From the NCBI GenBank assembly GCA_020630595.1, contig JAHDBC010000010.1, positions 1 to 64,000 on the forward strand: DNA of 64,000 nucleotides. The letters are read 5' to 3'. The stretch's first letter is position 1. Every line of letters starts with the position of its first letter. The position numbers were made by a program, and so were the translations under genes. Of this stretch, positions 15,676 through 24,364 are shown in pieces. Under the pieces are notes generated by a model. It ran no database searches, had not been told where the DNA came from, and was given only the letters and a program-made list of their open reading frames with translations. The stretch is from Planktomarina sp. GTDB lineage: Bacteria; Pseudomonadota; Alphaproteobacteria; Rhodobacterales; Rhodobacteraceae.

Positions 15676-17481
15676 CTATACAACAACGCCAGCGCCCTGG
15701 GTGGCGGGGCCAACCAAACGGCGAAACGGGGCAAAGAGTTCACGGCCAATGCCGAATTCATTCGCGCTTAGATCCGGGTGGACGATCTGGCGGTCATCAA
15801 AACCATCAGCAAGCACATCCAGCGTGCCAGCTGCAGCATCCAGACGCACAATATCGCCATCGCGAACCTTGGCCAGCGGACCGCCTGCAATGGCTTCGGG
15901 TGCGACGTGAATCGCGGCGGGAACCTTGCCTGATGCGCCTGACATCCGGCCGTCGGTGACCAGCGCGACCTTGTGACCACGATCCAGCAGAACGGACAGG
16001 CATGGTGTCAGATTGTGCAGTTCCGGCATGCCGTTTGCGCTAGGGCCTTGATAGCGAACCACAACGATCACGTCCCGGTTCAATTCGCCATTCTGAAACG
16101 CCTCTTTCACGCTGGCTTGATCGTGGAAAACAGCCGCCGGTGCTTCGATCTGGTGCAAATGTTCTGCAACTGCCGAAACCTTGATCACGCCATTTCCCAA
16201 CGATCCGGCCACGTGACGCAACCCCCCTGAAGGCGCGAAGGGCGTTTTCGCATCACGCAGGATTTTGTCGTTCAGTGATGTTTCCGCGCCCGGTTCGAAC
16301 ACGATGTCATCCCCGTCCAATTTCGGTTCGTTGCGGTAGGCCTGCAACCCTGTGCCTGCGATTGTTTCCACATCTGGATGCAGCAACCCTTCGTCAATCA
16401 GTGTTCCGATGCAAAATCCAAGTCCGCCCGCGGCATGAAAATGGTTCACGTCAGCAAGCCCGTTAGGATAGACCTTCGCCAGCAACGGAACGACTGCGGA
16501 TATGTCGGCGAAGTCTTCGTTTTCCAAAATGACGCCAGCCGCGCGGGCCATGGCCGGCAGGTGCAAAATCAGATTTGTTGACCCCCCGGTGGCCATCAGC
16601 CCCACAATACCGTTCACAAACGCCCGCGCATCCAGAACATGGGCCGCCGGGCGGAATTCTGTGCCCAGATGCGTGATATCGCACGCCTTGCGCGCGGCAA
16701 GGCGGGTCAACTGTTCGCGCAAAGGCGTGCCCGGATTGACAAACGACGATCCGGGCAAATGAAGCCCCATGAATTCCATCAGCATCTGGTTGGAATTTGC
16801 GGTGCCGTAAAAGGTACACGTGCCCGGCCCATGATAGCTTTGCATTTCAGCCTGCATCAGTGCGGTGCGATCCACATCACCCGACGCAAAAGCGCGGCGC
16901 ACCCGGGCCTTTTCATCATTGGGCAATCCACTGACCATGGGGCCAGCAGGCACGAATATTGCCGGGATATGCCCAAAGGTCGCGGCTGCGATGACCAGAC
17001 CGGGCACGATCTTGTCACACACACCCAGATAAAGTGCGGCGTCAAACGTGTTGTGCGACAATGCGACCCCTGCCGCCAGTGCGATCACATCGCGCGAAAA
17101 CAGGCTAAGTTCCATTCCTGTTTGGCCCTGTGTGACGCCATCGCACATCGCCGGCACACCCCCAGCGACCTGAGCCGTCGCACCGTGTTTGCGTACTTCG
17201 TCCTTGATCGTGTCAGGAAAATCCTTGAACGGCTGATGGGCCGAAAGCATATCGTTGTAGGCTGTAACGATGCCAATATTGGGCGCACGTTCCGCAATCA
17301 AATTTGCCTTGTCATCACCCATCGCGGCATAGGCATGGGCCTGATTGCCGCATGTCAGATGTGCGCGTTTGGGGCCATCGTCGATGGCTGCGTTGATCTT
17401 TGCCATATAGCTGTCGCGCGACGGACGGGATCGTTCGATGATGCGTTCGGTGACAGATTGTATCGTTGGGTGAAGGGGCAT
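15676..17481 (-). CDS. edd: Phosphogluconate dehydratase
   Basis: 601 residues, full length for the IlvD/Edd family. Converts 6-phosphogluconate to KDPG using an iron-sulfur cluster. Family features: [38 protein letters not shown] with a cluster cysteine, [20 protein letters not shown] with a second, and [20 protein letters not shown] near the C-terminus. First gene of edd-eda. A 12-bp near-palindrome ends 21 bases upstream of its ATG, closely matching a site in front of zwf. Confidence 0.97.
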   Translation of the reverse strand: MPLHPTIQSVTERIIERSRPSRDSYMAKINAAIDDGPKRAHLTCGNQAHAYAAMGDDKANLIAERAPNIGIVTAYNDMLSAHQPFKDFPDTIKDEVRKHGATAQVAGGVPAMCDGVTQGQTGMELSLFSRDVIALAAGVALSHNTFDAALYLGVCDKIVPGLVIAAATFGHIPAIFVPAGPMVSGLPNDEKARVRRAFASGDVDRTALMQAEMQSYHGPGTCTFYGTANSNQMLMEFMGLHLPGSSFVNPGTPLREQLTRLAARKACDITHLGTEFRPAAHVLDARAFVNGIVGLMATGGSTNLILHLPAMARAAGVILENEDFADISAVVPLLAKVYPNGLADVNHFHAAGGLGFCIGTLIDEGLLHPDVETIAGTGLQAYRNEPKLDGDDIVFEPGAETSLNDKILRDAKTPFAPSGGLRHVAGSLGNGVIKVSAVAEHLHQIEAPAAVFHDQASVKEAFQNGELNRDVIVVVRYQGPSANGMPELHNLTPCLSVLLDRGHKVALVTDGRMSGASGKVPAAIHVAPEAIAGGPLAKVRDGDIVRLDAAAGTLDVLADGFDDRQIVHPDLSANEFGIGRELFAPFRRLVGPATQGAGVVV

Positions 17482-17502
17482 TGGCGGCCTGCATAGATTT
17501 CC

Positions 17503-17514
17503 GTTAGCGGTAAC
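17503..17514. promoter_or_regulatory. Candidate Entner-Doudoroff operator upstream of edd
   Basis: Plus-strand GTTAGCGGTAAC, one mismatch from the perfect palindrome GTTAGCGCTAAC. Read towards edd it is GTTACCGCTAAC, ending 21 bases before the edd ATG. A sister site (GATAGCGCTAAC) lies 22 bases before the zwf ATG. The central CG and inverted arms resemble operators of LacI-family repressors; the regulator gene is not in this window. Confidence 0.65.
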
Positions 17515-17586
17515 ATTTCATGTTTTGGCGAAACCTTCAAGCAGGTCCGGCTTGTCGTGCGGCACCGCGTCACGTATGGGCCGCCT

Positions 17587-18777
17587 ATGAACCAGCCTGT
17601 CATACGATTGAAACCGAAAATGGACCCACGCCGGATCAGGCACGGGTTTCCTTGGGTCTATGCAAACGAAGTGGTCACGGATCGGCGGACGCGCCAAATT
17701 CCCGCGGGATCCATCTGTGAATTACAGGATGCCGACCGCACCCCTTTGGCGACTGTGGCGATCAACCCCGCGTCAAAGATCATCGGTCGGGTGCTGGACA
17801 CGGCGCCGTCTGCTGTGATCGATGCCGGATGGATCGCGCACAAGGTTCGGCTGGCACACAATCTGCGCAGCAAGATCTATTCAGACCCATTCTATCGCCT
17901 GATCCACGCAGAGGCTGACGGTCTGCCCGGTGTGATCGCGGACCGGTTTGGCGACATCGTAGTGATGCAGCCAAATGCGGCATGGGCAGATCAACGGGTG
18001 GATGAATTTGCTGATGCGTTTCGGGCAATTGATGGTGTCAACCATCTGATTATCAACGGATCGGGCCGCGCAAGAACGCTGGAAGGGCTGGAAGATCGGC
18101 GCGACGTTGTCTTTGGCGAAATGCCCGAAAATCCCGTTGCCGTTCCCATGAATGGGGCCACATATTTCGCAGATATTCGTGATGGTCAGAAAACGGGGCT
18201 GTTTTTTGACCAACGGCCGAACCACGCTTTTGTTCAGTCTTTGGTCGATGGCGGGACCGTGCTGGATGTGTTCAGCCACGTTGGCGGGTTTGGTCTTGCG
18301 GCACGTGTGGCAAACGCAGCGTCGGTGATCTGCGTCGACGGATCCGAACCGGCGCTGAAACTGGCTGAAAAGGGTGCGGCTGAAACTGTTGGGGCAGGTA
18401 CATTTGAAACCCTTCGGTCCGATGCGTTCAAAGCGCTTGAAAACTTTATCGAAGCGGGACGCCGATTTGATGTGGTGGTTTGTGATCCCCCTGCATTTGC
18501 CCCCGCAAAACCCGCACTGGAAGCGGGGCTGCGCGCCTATGAACGGGTTGCACGTCTGGCCAGTCAGTTGGTGTCAGAAGACGGATTTTTGGCTTTGTGT
18601 TCGTGTTCGCACGCAGCGACCCCGGAAAAATTCCGCGCCGCCTGTGTGCGCGGTATTGGCAAAAGCGGCCGTCAGGCACAGTTGATCCATACGGGCGAAG
18701 CGGGCCCGGACCATCCAAAACACGTGATGCTTGCAGAAAGCGGATACCTGAAATCACTGTTTTTCCGTGTGACCTGA
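17587..18777 (+). CDS. rlmI: Class I SAM-dependent rRNA cytosine-C5 methyltransferase, RlmI-like
   Basis: 396 residues from ATG 17587 (MNQPVIRLKPKMDPRRIRHG). An upstream in-frame start at 17557 would add ten unlikely residues. N-terminal PUA-like domain (about 1-75, with HGFPWVYANEVV), a central EEHEE-type domain (RFGDIVVMQPNAAWADQRV), then a Rossmann methyltransferase: DVFSHVGGFGLAARVANA binds SAM, VVCDPPAFAP is the catalytic DPPxF motif, and LCSCSHA supplies conserved cysteines. Expected to methylate 23S rRNA C1962. The stop shares a base with the start of the following PIN gene. Confidence 0.9.
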   Translation: MNQPVIRLKPKMDPRRIRHGFPWVYANEVVTDRRTRQIPAGSICELQDADRTPLATVAINPASKIIGRVLDTAPSAVIDAGWIAHKVRLAHNLRSKIYSDPFYRLIHAEADGLPGVIADRFGDIVVMQPNAAWADQRVDEFADAFRAIDGVNHLIINGSGRARTLEGLEDRRDVVFGEMPENPVAVPMNGATYFADIRDGQKTGLFFDQRPNHAFVQSLVDGGTVLDVFSHVGGFGLAARVANAASVICVDGSEPALKLAEKGAAETVGAGTFETLRSDAFKALENFIEAGRRFDVVVCDPPAFAPAKPALEAGLRAYERVARLASQLVSEDGFLALCSCSHAATPEKFRAACVRGIGKSGRQAQLIHTGEAGPDHPKHVMLAESGYLKSLFFRVT

Positions 18778-19310
18778 TGCGGTTCGTTCTGGATGCCTGT
18801 GTGCTGTTTCCAAACGTGATGCGGTCTGCGCTTTTGGCTGTTGCGGAAACGGGGGCGTATGAACCGATTTGGTCGCCACGTCTGCTGGAAGAATGGCGCA
18901 GGGCAGGGCATCGTCATGGTCCGGACGTGGGCGTTGCGGCAGAGGCTGAGATAGCCCTGTTGGCCCTGCGGTTTCCCAAGGCCAGACGCGCCACACCCGA
19001 AAATTTGGATCGGTTTTATCTGCCAGATGAAAACGACATTCACGTTTTGGCCTTGGCCGTCGCGGAATCCGCAGATGGGATCATCACGGTCAACCGAAAG
19101 GATTTCCCCAGACATATCCTTGCCGAAGAAGGGCTATCGCGGGCAGATCCTGACGCATTTCTTGTGGGTGCCGCACAAGCAAACCCGGGGCCGATTTCAC
19201 TGGCCCTTCGGCGTGTGGCCGAAGATGGGCAGGCAGGACAGGACCCGCGTGGGTTTTTCAAAAAGGCCCGATTGCCGCGATTGGCGAAATGGTTGGTGCA
19301 GCAAACCTAG
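18777..19310 (+). CDS. PIN-domain protein (PIN_3 type), putative ribonuclease
   Basis: 177 residues, translationally coupled to rlmI (TGATG). MRFVLDACVLFPNVMRS has the first PIN acid (Asp6) followed by the CVLFP typical of the PIN_3 group. LLEEWRRA supplies a glutamate, DENDIHVLALA an aspartate, and GIITVNRKDFP the final acidic strand. The set fits a Mg2+-dependent single-strand ribonuclease. No antitoxin-like gene adjoins it, so a VapBC-type toxin role is not supported. The coupling to an rRNA methyltransferase hints at RNA metabolism. Four-base convergent overlap with the M48 protease. Confidence 0.82.
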   Translation: MRFVLDACVLFPNVMRSALLAVAETGAYEPIWSPRLLEEWRRAGHRHGPDVGVAAEAEIALLALRFPKARRATPENLDRFYLPDENDIHVLALAVAESADGIITVNRKDFPRHILAEEGLSRADPDAFLVGAAQANPGPISLALRRVAEDGQAGQDPRGFFKKARLPRLAKWLVQQT

Positions 19311-19993
19311 ACAGTGCGCAGCCAACGATCTTCGTTGGCTTCGATGGCCGCAATGCGTTCGTCAGTTTTTGGATGGCTCATCATCCAGGCTGGCATCGCG
19401 CTACGATTGCCGGTCAGTCGGTCCAGTTTTTGGAACAGGGATTTTTGCGGCGCGGCCCCGTAGCCTGATTTGATCATCAGCGCCGTCGCATAGGCATCCG
19501 CTTCGAATTCATCATTGCGCGACAGTTTTGCCGCAAGAAGATTTGCAATTCCATTGGCGATAATGACACCAATACCGGGCAGAAAGCGCGCAAGGATCAA
19601 CGCAAGTGCTGTTCGAAGCGCGTTCTGGCCCGAAAAATCGATCATGCGTTTGCGCGTATGGCCAAGTGCCACATGGCCCAATTCATGGGCGATCACAGAC
19701 ATCAATTCTTCTGCCGTGACGTGGCCCAGATGGAACCGATTTAGAAAACCGCGGGTCACATAGATTTTGCCGTCCGCTGTGGCCAATCCATTGATCGGAT
19801 CAATTTCATAAACATTGACGCGGATGCGATCCAGATCCAGGGCGGTCGCCAGCGGTTTCAGCGCCGTCAACAATTCACGGTCGTCCAGTTCCGTCGATTG
19901 GGAACGCAGCGCGGACTGCGTTCGCCAAACCGAAAACCGATACATGAACAGCCCGTATAACACGGCCAAAAGAATAGGGGTTGTCGCCAACAT
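19307..19993 (-). CDS. M48-family membrane-associated metalloprotease
   Basis: 228 residues. The zinc site HELGHVALGH gives the HExxH pair, and the third ligand is the glutamate of NDEFEADAYATALM. The N-terminal hydrophobic stretch (MLATTPILLAVLYGLFMYRF) anchors it in the membrane, and a second hydrophobic region (ALALILARFLPGIGVIIANGIA) follows the active site. SHPKTDERIAAI is the conserved C-terminal M48 element. Similar to HtpX/Oma1-like quality-control proteases, though shorter than E. coli HtpX. Last gene in the minus-strand run below the GH16 pair, with a 58-base gap. Confidence 0.9.
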   Translation of the reverse strand: MLATTPILLAVLYGLFMYRFSVWRTQSALRSQSTELDDRELLTALKPLATALDLDRIRVNVYEIDPINGLATADGKIYVTRGFLNRFHLGHVTAEELMSVIAHELGHVALGHTRKRMIDFSGQNALRTALALILARFLPGIGVIIANGIANLLAAKLSRNDEFEADAYATALMIKSGYGAAPQKSLFQKLDRLTGNRSAMPAWMMSHPKTDERIAAIEANEDRWLRTV

Positions 19994-20051
19994 CCCATGG
20001 ATATGGCGACACCCGATTTATATATCAACATTCACAATGAATGTGATGGGA

Positions 20052-21377
20052 CTAAAAGACGAAATCAGATTCTGACAGGCTGCTGGCATCAACACCCATC
20101 AGATGAACTTCGCTGCCGCCCTTGCCGGCAATCCCTGACAAATCGATCATGGTTCCGTAGGCCACGCTTGTCGTGTTTGACTGAATGTCATTCCAGTCCG
20201 CACCGAAGCCTTGCAATTCGATCAGGTCAATCCCGACTTCAAAATCGTGGACATAGTCTTTGCCCTGATTTGGTTTGAAGACGAAAGTGTCTTGTGCGCC
20301 GTCGGCGCCAAAGGTGCCACCCCACATATCGTCCTGCCCCTTGCCACCGACCAGGCGATCTTCGCCCGCGCCGCCGATCAGTTTGTCATCGCCTTTTCCA
20401 CCTTCAAGAACGTCGTCGCCATCTTGTCCAAACAAGGTGTCGCGCCCGTTCCGTCCGATCAGGGTGTCGTCCCCAGACCGACCATAGATTGTGTCGTCAT
20501 TGTTCTTGCCGTCGATCCAATCGGCCCATTGTGTGCCGAACAGCGTGTCTTCGTCGGTGCCGCCTTGATAGACCGGCATATCAGCAAGGAACGTCCCGCT
20601 TTCGATGAATTCGTTGCTGTTGGGGTTTTCAGTTTCATAGACATGGATGTAGTCAATCTGGAACGGGTCAGAAAAGTCTGTCGTGCCATCGACTGCGCCG
20701 GTCCACGTTGTGTCAACGGCAAGACTTGCAACCAGATACATGCTTTCTTCGACCGTGTTTTCGACGGTGCGGACTGGGACACCGTCAAGGTACCAAGTGA
20801 TTGTGTCTTCGGTCCATTCCAGCCCGTAAACATGAAACCCGTCAGACATATCGACCGTCGGAATCGACATTTGGTTTGATTCCCCATTGTCCCAGACATT
20901 GGTGTTCAAAAGATCGGTCTTGTGGCCCAGCGTTTCAAAGACATCAATTTCCGCACTCCAATCGCCGTCCGTTGGCAAAAGCCAAAAGGCCGACAAGAAC
21001 CCTTGTTGGTCCGGAACATTTGCACCGATTTCGATATAGCCGCCTTGGGTCCCGAAGCTGAGTTCGGTTGCAATTAACCCCGATGCATAGCTTTGGCCGT
21101 CAGCAAGCACTTGTTCGCTGGACGTCAATTCGTGCGCGTAGATCGACAGGATACCGTCTTCCACTTCAAATGGATTGGGCAATCCTTCTTCGTCTGGATT
21201 GGCATAGTATTGGCCTTCGCCATTCGATGTCAGATAGCGCGTATCGTCCAGATGTGGCGAAAAGGACGTCGCCCAATGCCCGTCAGATCCGTGGCCCGTG
21301 AACGCTTCAAGGGTATCGAAATTGTCTTCAAACGTAAGGTAATACGTCACGTCGTTTATGGTTATGGAATTTGACAT
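20052..21377 (-). CDS. Secreted GH16 glycanase with RTX calcium-binding repeats (copy A)
   Basis: 441 residues from ATG 21377 (MSNSITINDVTYYLTFEDNF), preceded by GGGAAAGGGG; a reading to 21425 would cross this ribosome-binding site. Residues about 10-260 are a glycoside hydrolase family 16 jelly-roll with the catalytic motif EIDVFE (Glu143, Asp145, Glu148). Residues about 285-375 are RTX nonapeptides (YGRSGDDTLIGRNGRDTLFG and relatives), then an FVFKPNQGKDYVHDFEVG element and a C-terminal tail. There is no N-terminal signal peptide, as expected for type I secretion. Probably cleaves a beta-glucan or the cell's own exopolysaccharide, as ExsH does in Sinorhizobium. Close paralogue of the next gene. 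Confidence 0.9.
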   Translation of the reverse strand: MSNSITINDVTYYLTFEDNFDTLEAFTGHGSDGHWATSFSPHLDDTRYLTSNGEGQYYANPDEEGLPNPFEVEDGILSIYAHELTSSEQVLADGQSYASGLIATELSFGTQGGYIEIGANVPDQQGFLSAFWLLPTDGDWSAEIDVFETLGHKTDLLNTNVWDNGESNQMSIPTVDMSDGFHVYGLEWTEDTITWYLDGVPVRTVENTVEESMYLVASLAVDTTWTGAVDGTTDFSDPFQIDYIHVYETENPNSNEFIESGTFLADMPVYQGGTDEDTLFGTQWADWIDGKNNDDTIYGRSGDDTLIGRNGRDTLFGQDGDDVLEGGKGDDKLIGGAGEDRLVGGKGQDDMWGGTFGADGAQDTFVFKPNQGKDYVHDFEVGIDLIELQGFGADWNDIQSNTTSVAYGTMIDLSGIAGKGGSEVHLMGVDASSLSESDFVF

Positions 21378-21563
21378 AGTTTCCCCTTTCCCAAATTCAT
21401 TTGGCGAAGTTGCCTGCCACGTCATAACAGAACTTTAGTCCCGTGTTTCGATGTAAAGGGGATTTTAACTTATTGAATATTAATGAAAATTGCCACAAAT
21501 CAGATTTGAAAGCATTGTTGTACCGCGATGGCAATCGCGTGGTATTTCTGCGCAAGCACAGCT

Positions 21564-21593
21564 TCGCAGCGCCGCAAGTTGGCGGCGCTGCGA
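21564..21593. terminator. 12-bp perfect hairpin between the two GH16-RTX genes
   Basis: TCGCAGCGCCGC, loop AAGTTG, GCGGCGCTGCGA: a perfect 12-bp inverted repeat beginning 26 bases beyond the stop of copy B (minus strand). No T-run follows, so it may terminate with help or protect the 3' end. It suggests copy A has its own promoter in the AT-rich stretch 21440-21510. Confidence 0.75.
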
Positions 21594-21619
21594 TCTTGAT
21601 TGTTCACCGTAAAATCAGG

Positions 21620-22945
21620 CTAAAGGATGAAGTCACCCGCAGTCAGATCCGTGGCATCCACATTGATCAGATAGACCATATCGCCAGCGTTGCCGCCCAA
21701 TGCGTCAAGATCAATTTTGGTGGCCCACCCATGGTCATGGCTATGTGATTGGATATCGGCCCATGTGACCCCGAAACTGGTCAGATCCATCTTGTCGATC
21801 CCTGTTTCAAAGTCGTGGACGAAATCTTTGCCTTCATCGGCGGCAAAGACGAAGATGTCCGTGTTGCCATCAGCACCCCAAGTGCCACCCCAAAGATTGT
21901 CTTTGCCAGCACCACCCACAAGAATGTCTTCACCGCCGCCGCCGATCAGCTTGTCATCACCGATCCCACCCAGCAGGGTATCAGCACCGACCTGACCAAA
22001 CAGCGTGTCGTTGCCTTCGTTCCCGGACAGCACATCGTCGCCGTCACGACCATAAAGCGTATCCGCCCCAGAATTACCCAAGAACGTGTCGGCCCAACCT
22101 GTTCCGAACAGCGACCCGTCAGCATTGCCATTGGTATATTCAATTGCGTCAGCCAGAATTTCGTTTCCGGTCACAGGACGATTGTTGCCGGGTGCGTCTT
22201 CTTCGTAGACATGGATATAATCGATTTGGAACGGGTCAGAAAAATCTGTTGTTGCGTCCACGCTGCCCGTCCAGGTCGTGTCCACGGCAAGGCTTGCCAC
22301 CAAATACATATCTTCTTGCACGGTGTTGTCGACGGTTCTTACCGGCACGCCGTCCAGGTACCACGTGATCGTGTCTTCGGTCCATTCAAGACCGTAAACA
22401 TGAAATCCATCAGACATGTCGATTGTCGGGATCGACAGCTGATTTGAATTGCCATCATCCCACACATTCGTGTTCAGCAAATCTGTGTTGTGACCCAATG
22501 TTTCGAACACATCAATTTCCGCGCTCCAGTCCCCGTCCATGGGCAAAAGCCAAAACGATGACAGGAATCCTTGCTGGTCGGGAACATTGGCCGCGATTTC
22601 GATATAGCCGTTTTGCGTTCCAAAGCTGAGTTCGGTGGCCAACATGCCCGAACCGTACAATTGCCCATCGGCCAGTGCCTGTTCAGACGCAGTCAGTTCA
22701 TGCGCGTGGATCGACAGAACACCGTTGTTGACCGAAAACGGATTGGGCAGGCCGGCTTCGTCCGGGTTTGTGTAATACTGGCCTTCGCCATTGGCGGTCA
22801 AAAACCGCGTGTCATCCAGATGTGGTGAAAATGAAGTCGCCCAATGCCCGTCGGACCCATGGCCGGTGAATGCATCGAACGTGTCGAAGTTGTCTTGAAA
22901 CGTCAGGTGATATGTCACCCCATTCAGTGTTTTTGTATTGGACAT
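21620..22945 (-). CDS. Secreted GH16 glycanase with RTX calcium-binding repeats (copy B)
   Basis: 441 residues from ATG 22945 (MSNTKTLNGVTYHLTFQDNF), preceded by AAAAAGGGG. Same length and order as copy A: GH16 domain (about 10-260) with EIDVFE at Glu143/Asp145/Glu148, then RTX repeats (YGRDGDDVLSGNEGNDTLFG; GGIGDDKLIGGGGEDILVGG), then FVFAADEGKDFVHDFETG. The catalytic halves are nearly identical by eye; the linkers (about 265-300) and C-terminal tails differ clearly. A recent tandem duplication with divergence in the targeting/secretion half. Lies 66 bases downstream of the VWA gene. Confidence 0.9.
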   Translation of the reverse strand: MSNTKTLNGVTYHLTFQDNFDTFDAFTGHGSDGHWATSFSPHLDDTRFLTANGEGQYYTNPDEAGLPNPFSVNNGVLSIHAHELTASEQALADGQLYGSGMLATELSFGTQNGYIEIAANVPDQQGFLSSFWLLPMDGDWSAEIDVFETLGHNTDLLNTNVWDDGNSNQLSIPTIDMSDGFHVYGLEWTEDTITWYLDGVPVRTVDNTVQEDMYLVASLAVDTTWTGSVDATTDFSDPFQIDYIHVYEEDAPGNNRPVTGNEILADAIEYTNGNADGSLFGTGWADTFLGNSGADTLYGRDGDDVLSGNEGNDTLFGQVGADTLLGGIGDDKLIGGGGEDILVGGAGKDNLWGGTWGADGNTDIFVFAADEGKDFVHDFETGIDKMDLTSFGVTWADIQSHSHDHGWATKIDLDALGGNAGDMVYLINVDATDLTAGDFIL

Positions 22946-23011
22946 GTTCGCCCCTTTTTCCCAACTACCTGCCGGGGAAGGTGGCATTCACAGTCTAAGA
23001 AAGCGTGAATC

Positions 23012-24193
23012 TCAGCTCAGCAATCGCATGCCCTTGGCGATGCCATCCAGTGTCATCGGTACCATGCGTTGATCAAAAAGGGTTTGAACCATGCCAATCG
23101 ATTGCGTGTACGACCAGTATTTTTCAGGTGTCGGATTCAACCAGATATGCTTTGGCCACTGGTCTGTCACCCGCCGCAGCCAGGTTTCGCCCGGTTCTTG
23201 ATTCCAGTGTTCATTCGCGCCCCCGGCAAAGGCGATTTCATAGGGTGACATCGACGCGTCACCAACAAAAATACATTTGTAATCAGACCCATAGGTCCGA
23301 AGAACATCCCAGGTTGGGGTTTGTTCTGTCCAACGGCGTTTGTTGTCTTTCCAAACCCCTTCGTACAGGCAATTGTGAAAGTAGAAATGTTCAAGATGTT
23401 TGAATTCTGCACGCGCGGCCGAAAACAGTTCTTCGACGATTTTGACATGCGGATCCATGGACCCACCAACATCTAAAAACAGGATCAATTTGACTGCATT
23501 TCTGCGTTCTGGACGTGTTTGAACATCGATATACCCGTGTTCCGCGGTGCGTTTGATCGTGCCTTCAAGGTCCAATTCTTCCGCTGCACCGTCACGTGCC
23601 CAGTTGCGCAACCGTTTCAGTGCGACCTTGATGTTGCGCGTTCCCAATTCGACCGACCCGTCAAAGTCGCGAAATTCACGTTTGTCCCAAACTTTCACTG
23701 CGCGTTGGTGGCGGGATCTATCCTGACCGATCCGAACGCCTTCTGGATTGTAGCCATAGGCCCCGAACGGAGAGGTGCCGGCAGTGCCAATCCACTTGTT
23801 TCCCCCCTGATGGCGCCCTTGTTGTTCTTTGAGCCGTTCTTTCAGTGTTTCCATCAATTTTTCAAAGCCACCCATGGCTTCGATTTCAGCCTGTTCTTCT
23901 GGGCTTAGCGTTTTTTCCGCAAGTTTGCGCAGCCATTCTTCGGGCAGGTCCAACTGGTCAACCATGTCACTGACATCGATGGTTTCCAAACCAGAAAATG
24001 CCGCAGCAAAGGCCCGGTCAAATCTGTCCATGTGCCGTTCGTCTTTGACCAGTGTCGCGCGCGCCAGATAGTAGAACGTGTCAATGTCATAGGTGGACAG
24101 CCCCCGCGCAAGGCTTTCCAGAAAAACCAGAAATTCCCGCAAGGTCGCGGGCACCTGATGCTGTCGCAAATGTTCAAAGAATGGCAGAAACAT
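23012..24193 (-). CDS. VWA-domain protein, CoxE-like
   Basis: 393 residues. N-terminal helical part (MFLPFFEHLRQHQVPATLRE, typical of CoxE-like proteins), then a von Willebrand A domain from about 240 whose metal-site motif is LFLDVGGSMDPH (D-V-G-G-S rather than D-x-S-x-S), with FVGDASMSPYEI further on. Such proteins act with MoxR AAA+ ATPases as chaperones or cofactor-insertion machines. Here the MoxR gene lies 1.7 kb upstream in the same run. The start overlaps the stop of the small membrane protein by one base. Confidence 0.9.
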   Translation of the reverse strand: MFLPFFEHLRQHQVPATLREFLVFLESLARGLSTYDIDTFYYLARATLVKDERHMDRFDRAFAAAFSGLETIDVSDMVDQLDLPEEWLRKLAEKTLSPEEQAEIEAMGGFEKLMETLKERLKEQQGRHQGGNKWIGTAGTSPFGAYGYNPEGVRIGQDRSRHQRAVKVWDKREFRDFDGSVELGTRNIKVALKRLRNWARDGAAEELDLEGTIKRTAEHGYIDVQTRPERRNAVKLILFLDVGGSMDPHVKIVEELFSAARAEFKHLEHFYFHNCLYEGVWKDNKRRWTEQTPTWDVLRTYGSDYKCIFVGDASMSPYEIAFAGGANEHWNQEPGETWLRRVTDQWPKHIWLNPTPEKYWSYTQSIGMVQTLFDQRMVPMTLDGIAKGMRLLS

Positions 24194-24354
24194 CAGCCCA
24201 TGCGCGCAATAACAATGCCCACAATCATGCCGATCAAGCCACCAAAAATGCCAAAGGTGGCCGCATAATGAAGCATATCCAACCGTTTGCCCTTGCGCAG
24301 GATCACAAGCAAAACACCCCAGACCGCCCCAAGCGCAAAGCCAATATATGTCAT
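24193..24354 (-). CDS. 53-residue two-span membrane protein
   Basis: Reads MTYIGFALGAVWGVLLVILR, then a basic turn KGKRLDM, then LHYAATFGIFGGLIGMIVGI and VIARMG. Two hydrophobic helices with a positive loop predict a hairpin with the Lys/Arg loop inside the cell. It starts 10 bases after the DUF2927 stop, and its TGA shares a base with the VWA start (TGATG), so it is embedded in the operon. The same small gene is familiar in this cluster in other Rhodobacterales, sometimes mislabelled apolipoprotein acyltransferase, which its size rules out. Function unknown; possibly a membrane anchor for the MoxR/VWA machinery. Confidence 0.8.
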   Translation of the reverse strand: MTYIGFALGAVWGVLLVILRKGKRLDMLHYAATFGIFGGLIGMIVGIVIARMG

Positions 24355-24364
24355 CGAAACCCCG

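Noticed and set aside
18777-19310. PIN gene as the toxin of a toxin-antitoxin pair
   Set aside because: No small antitoxin-like ORF before or after it; the upstream partner is rlmI and the downstream gene is convergent.
21466-21490. Two TTAA boxes upstream of GH16 copy A, possible CtrA site
   Set aside because: The spacing is 11 bases, not the 7 of the CtrA consensus.
24193-24354. Small gene as apolipoprotein N-acyltransferase
   Set aside because: 53 residues with two membrane spans cannot be the roughly 500-residue Lnt enzyme.
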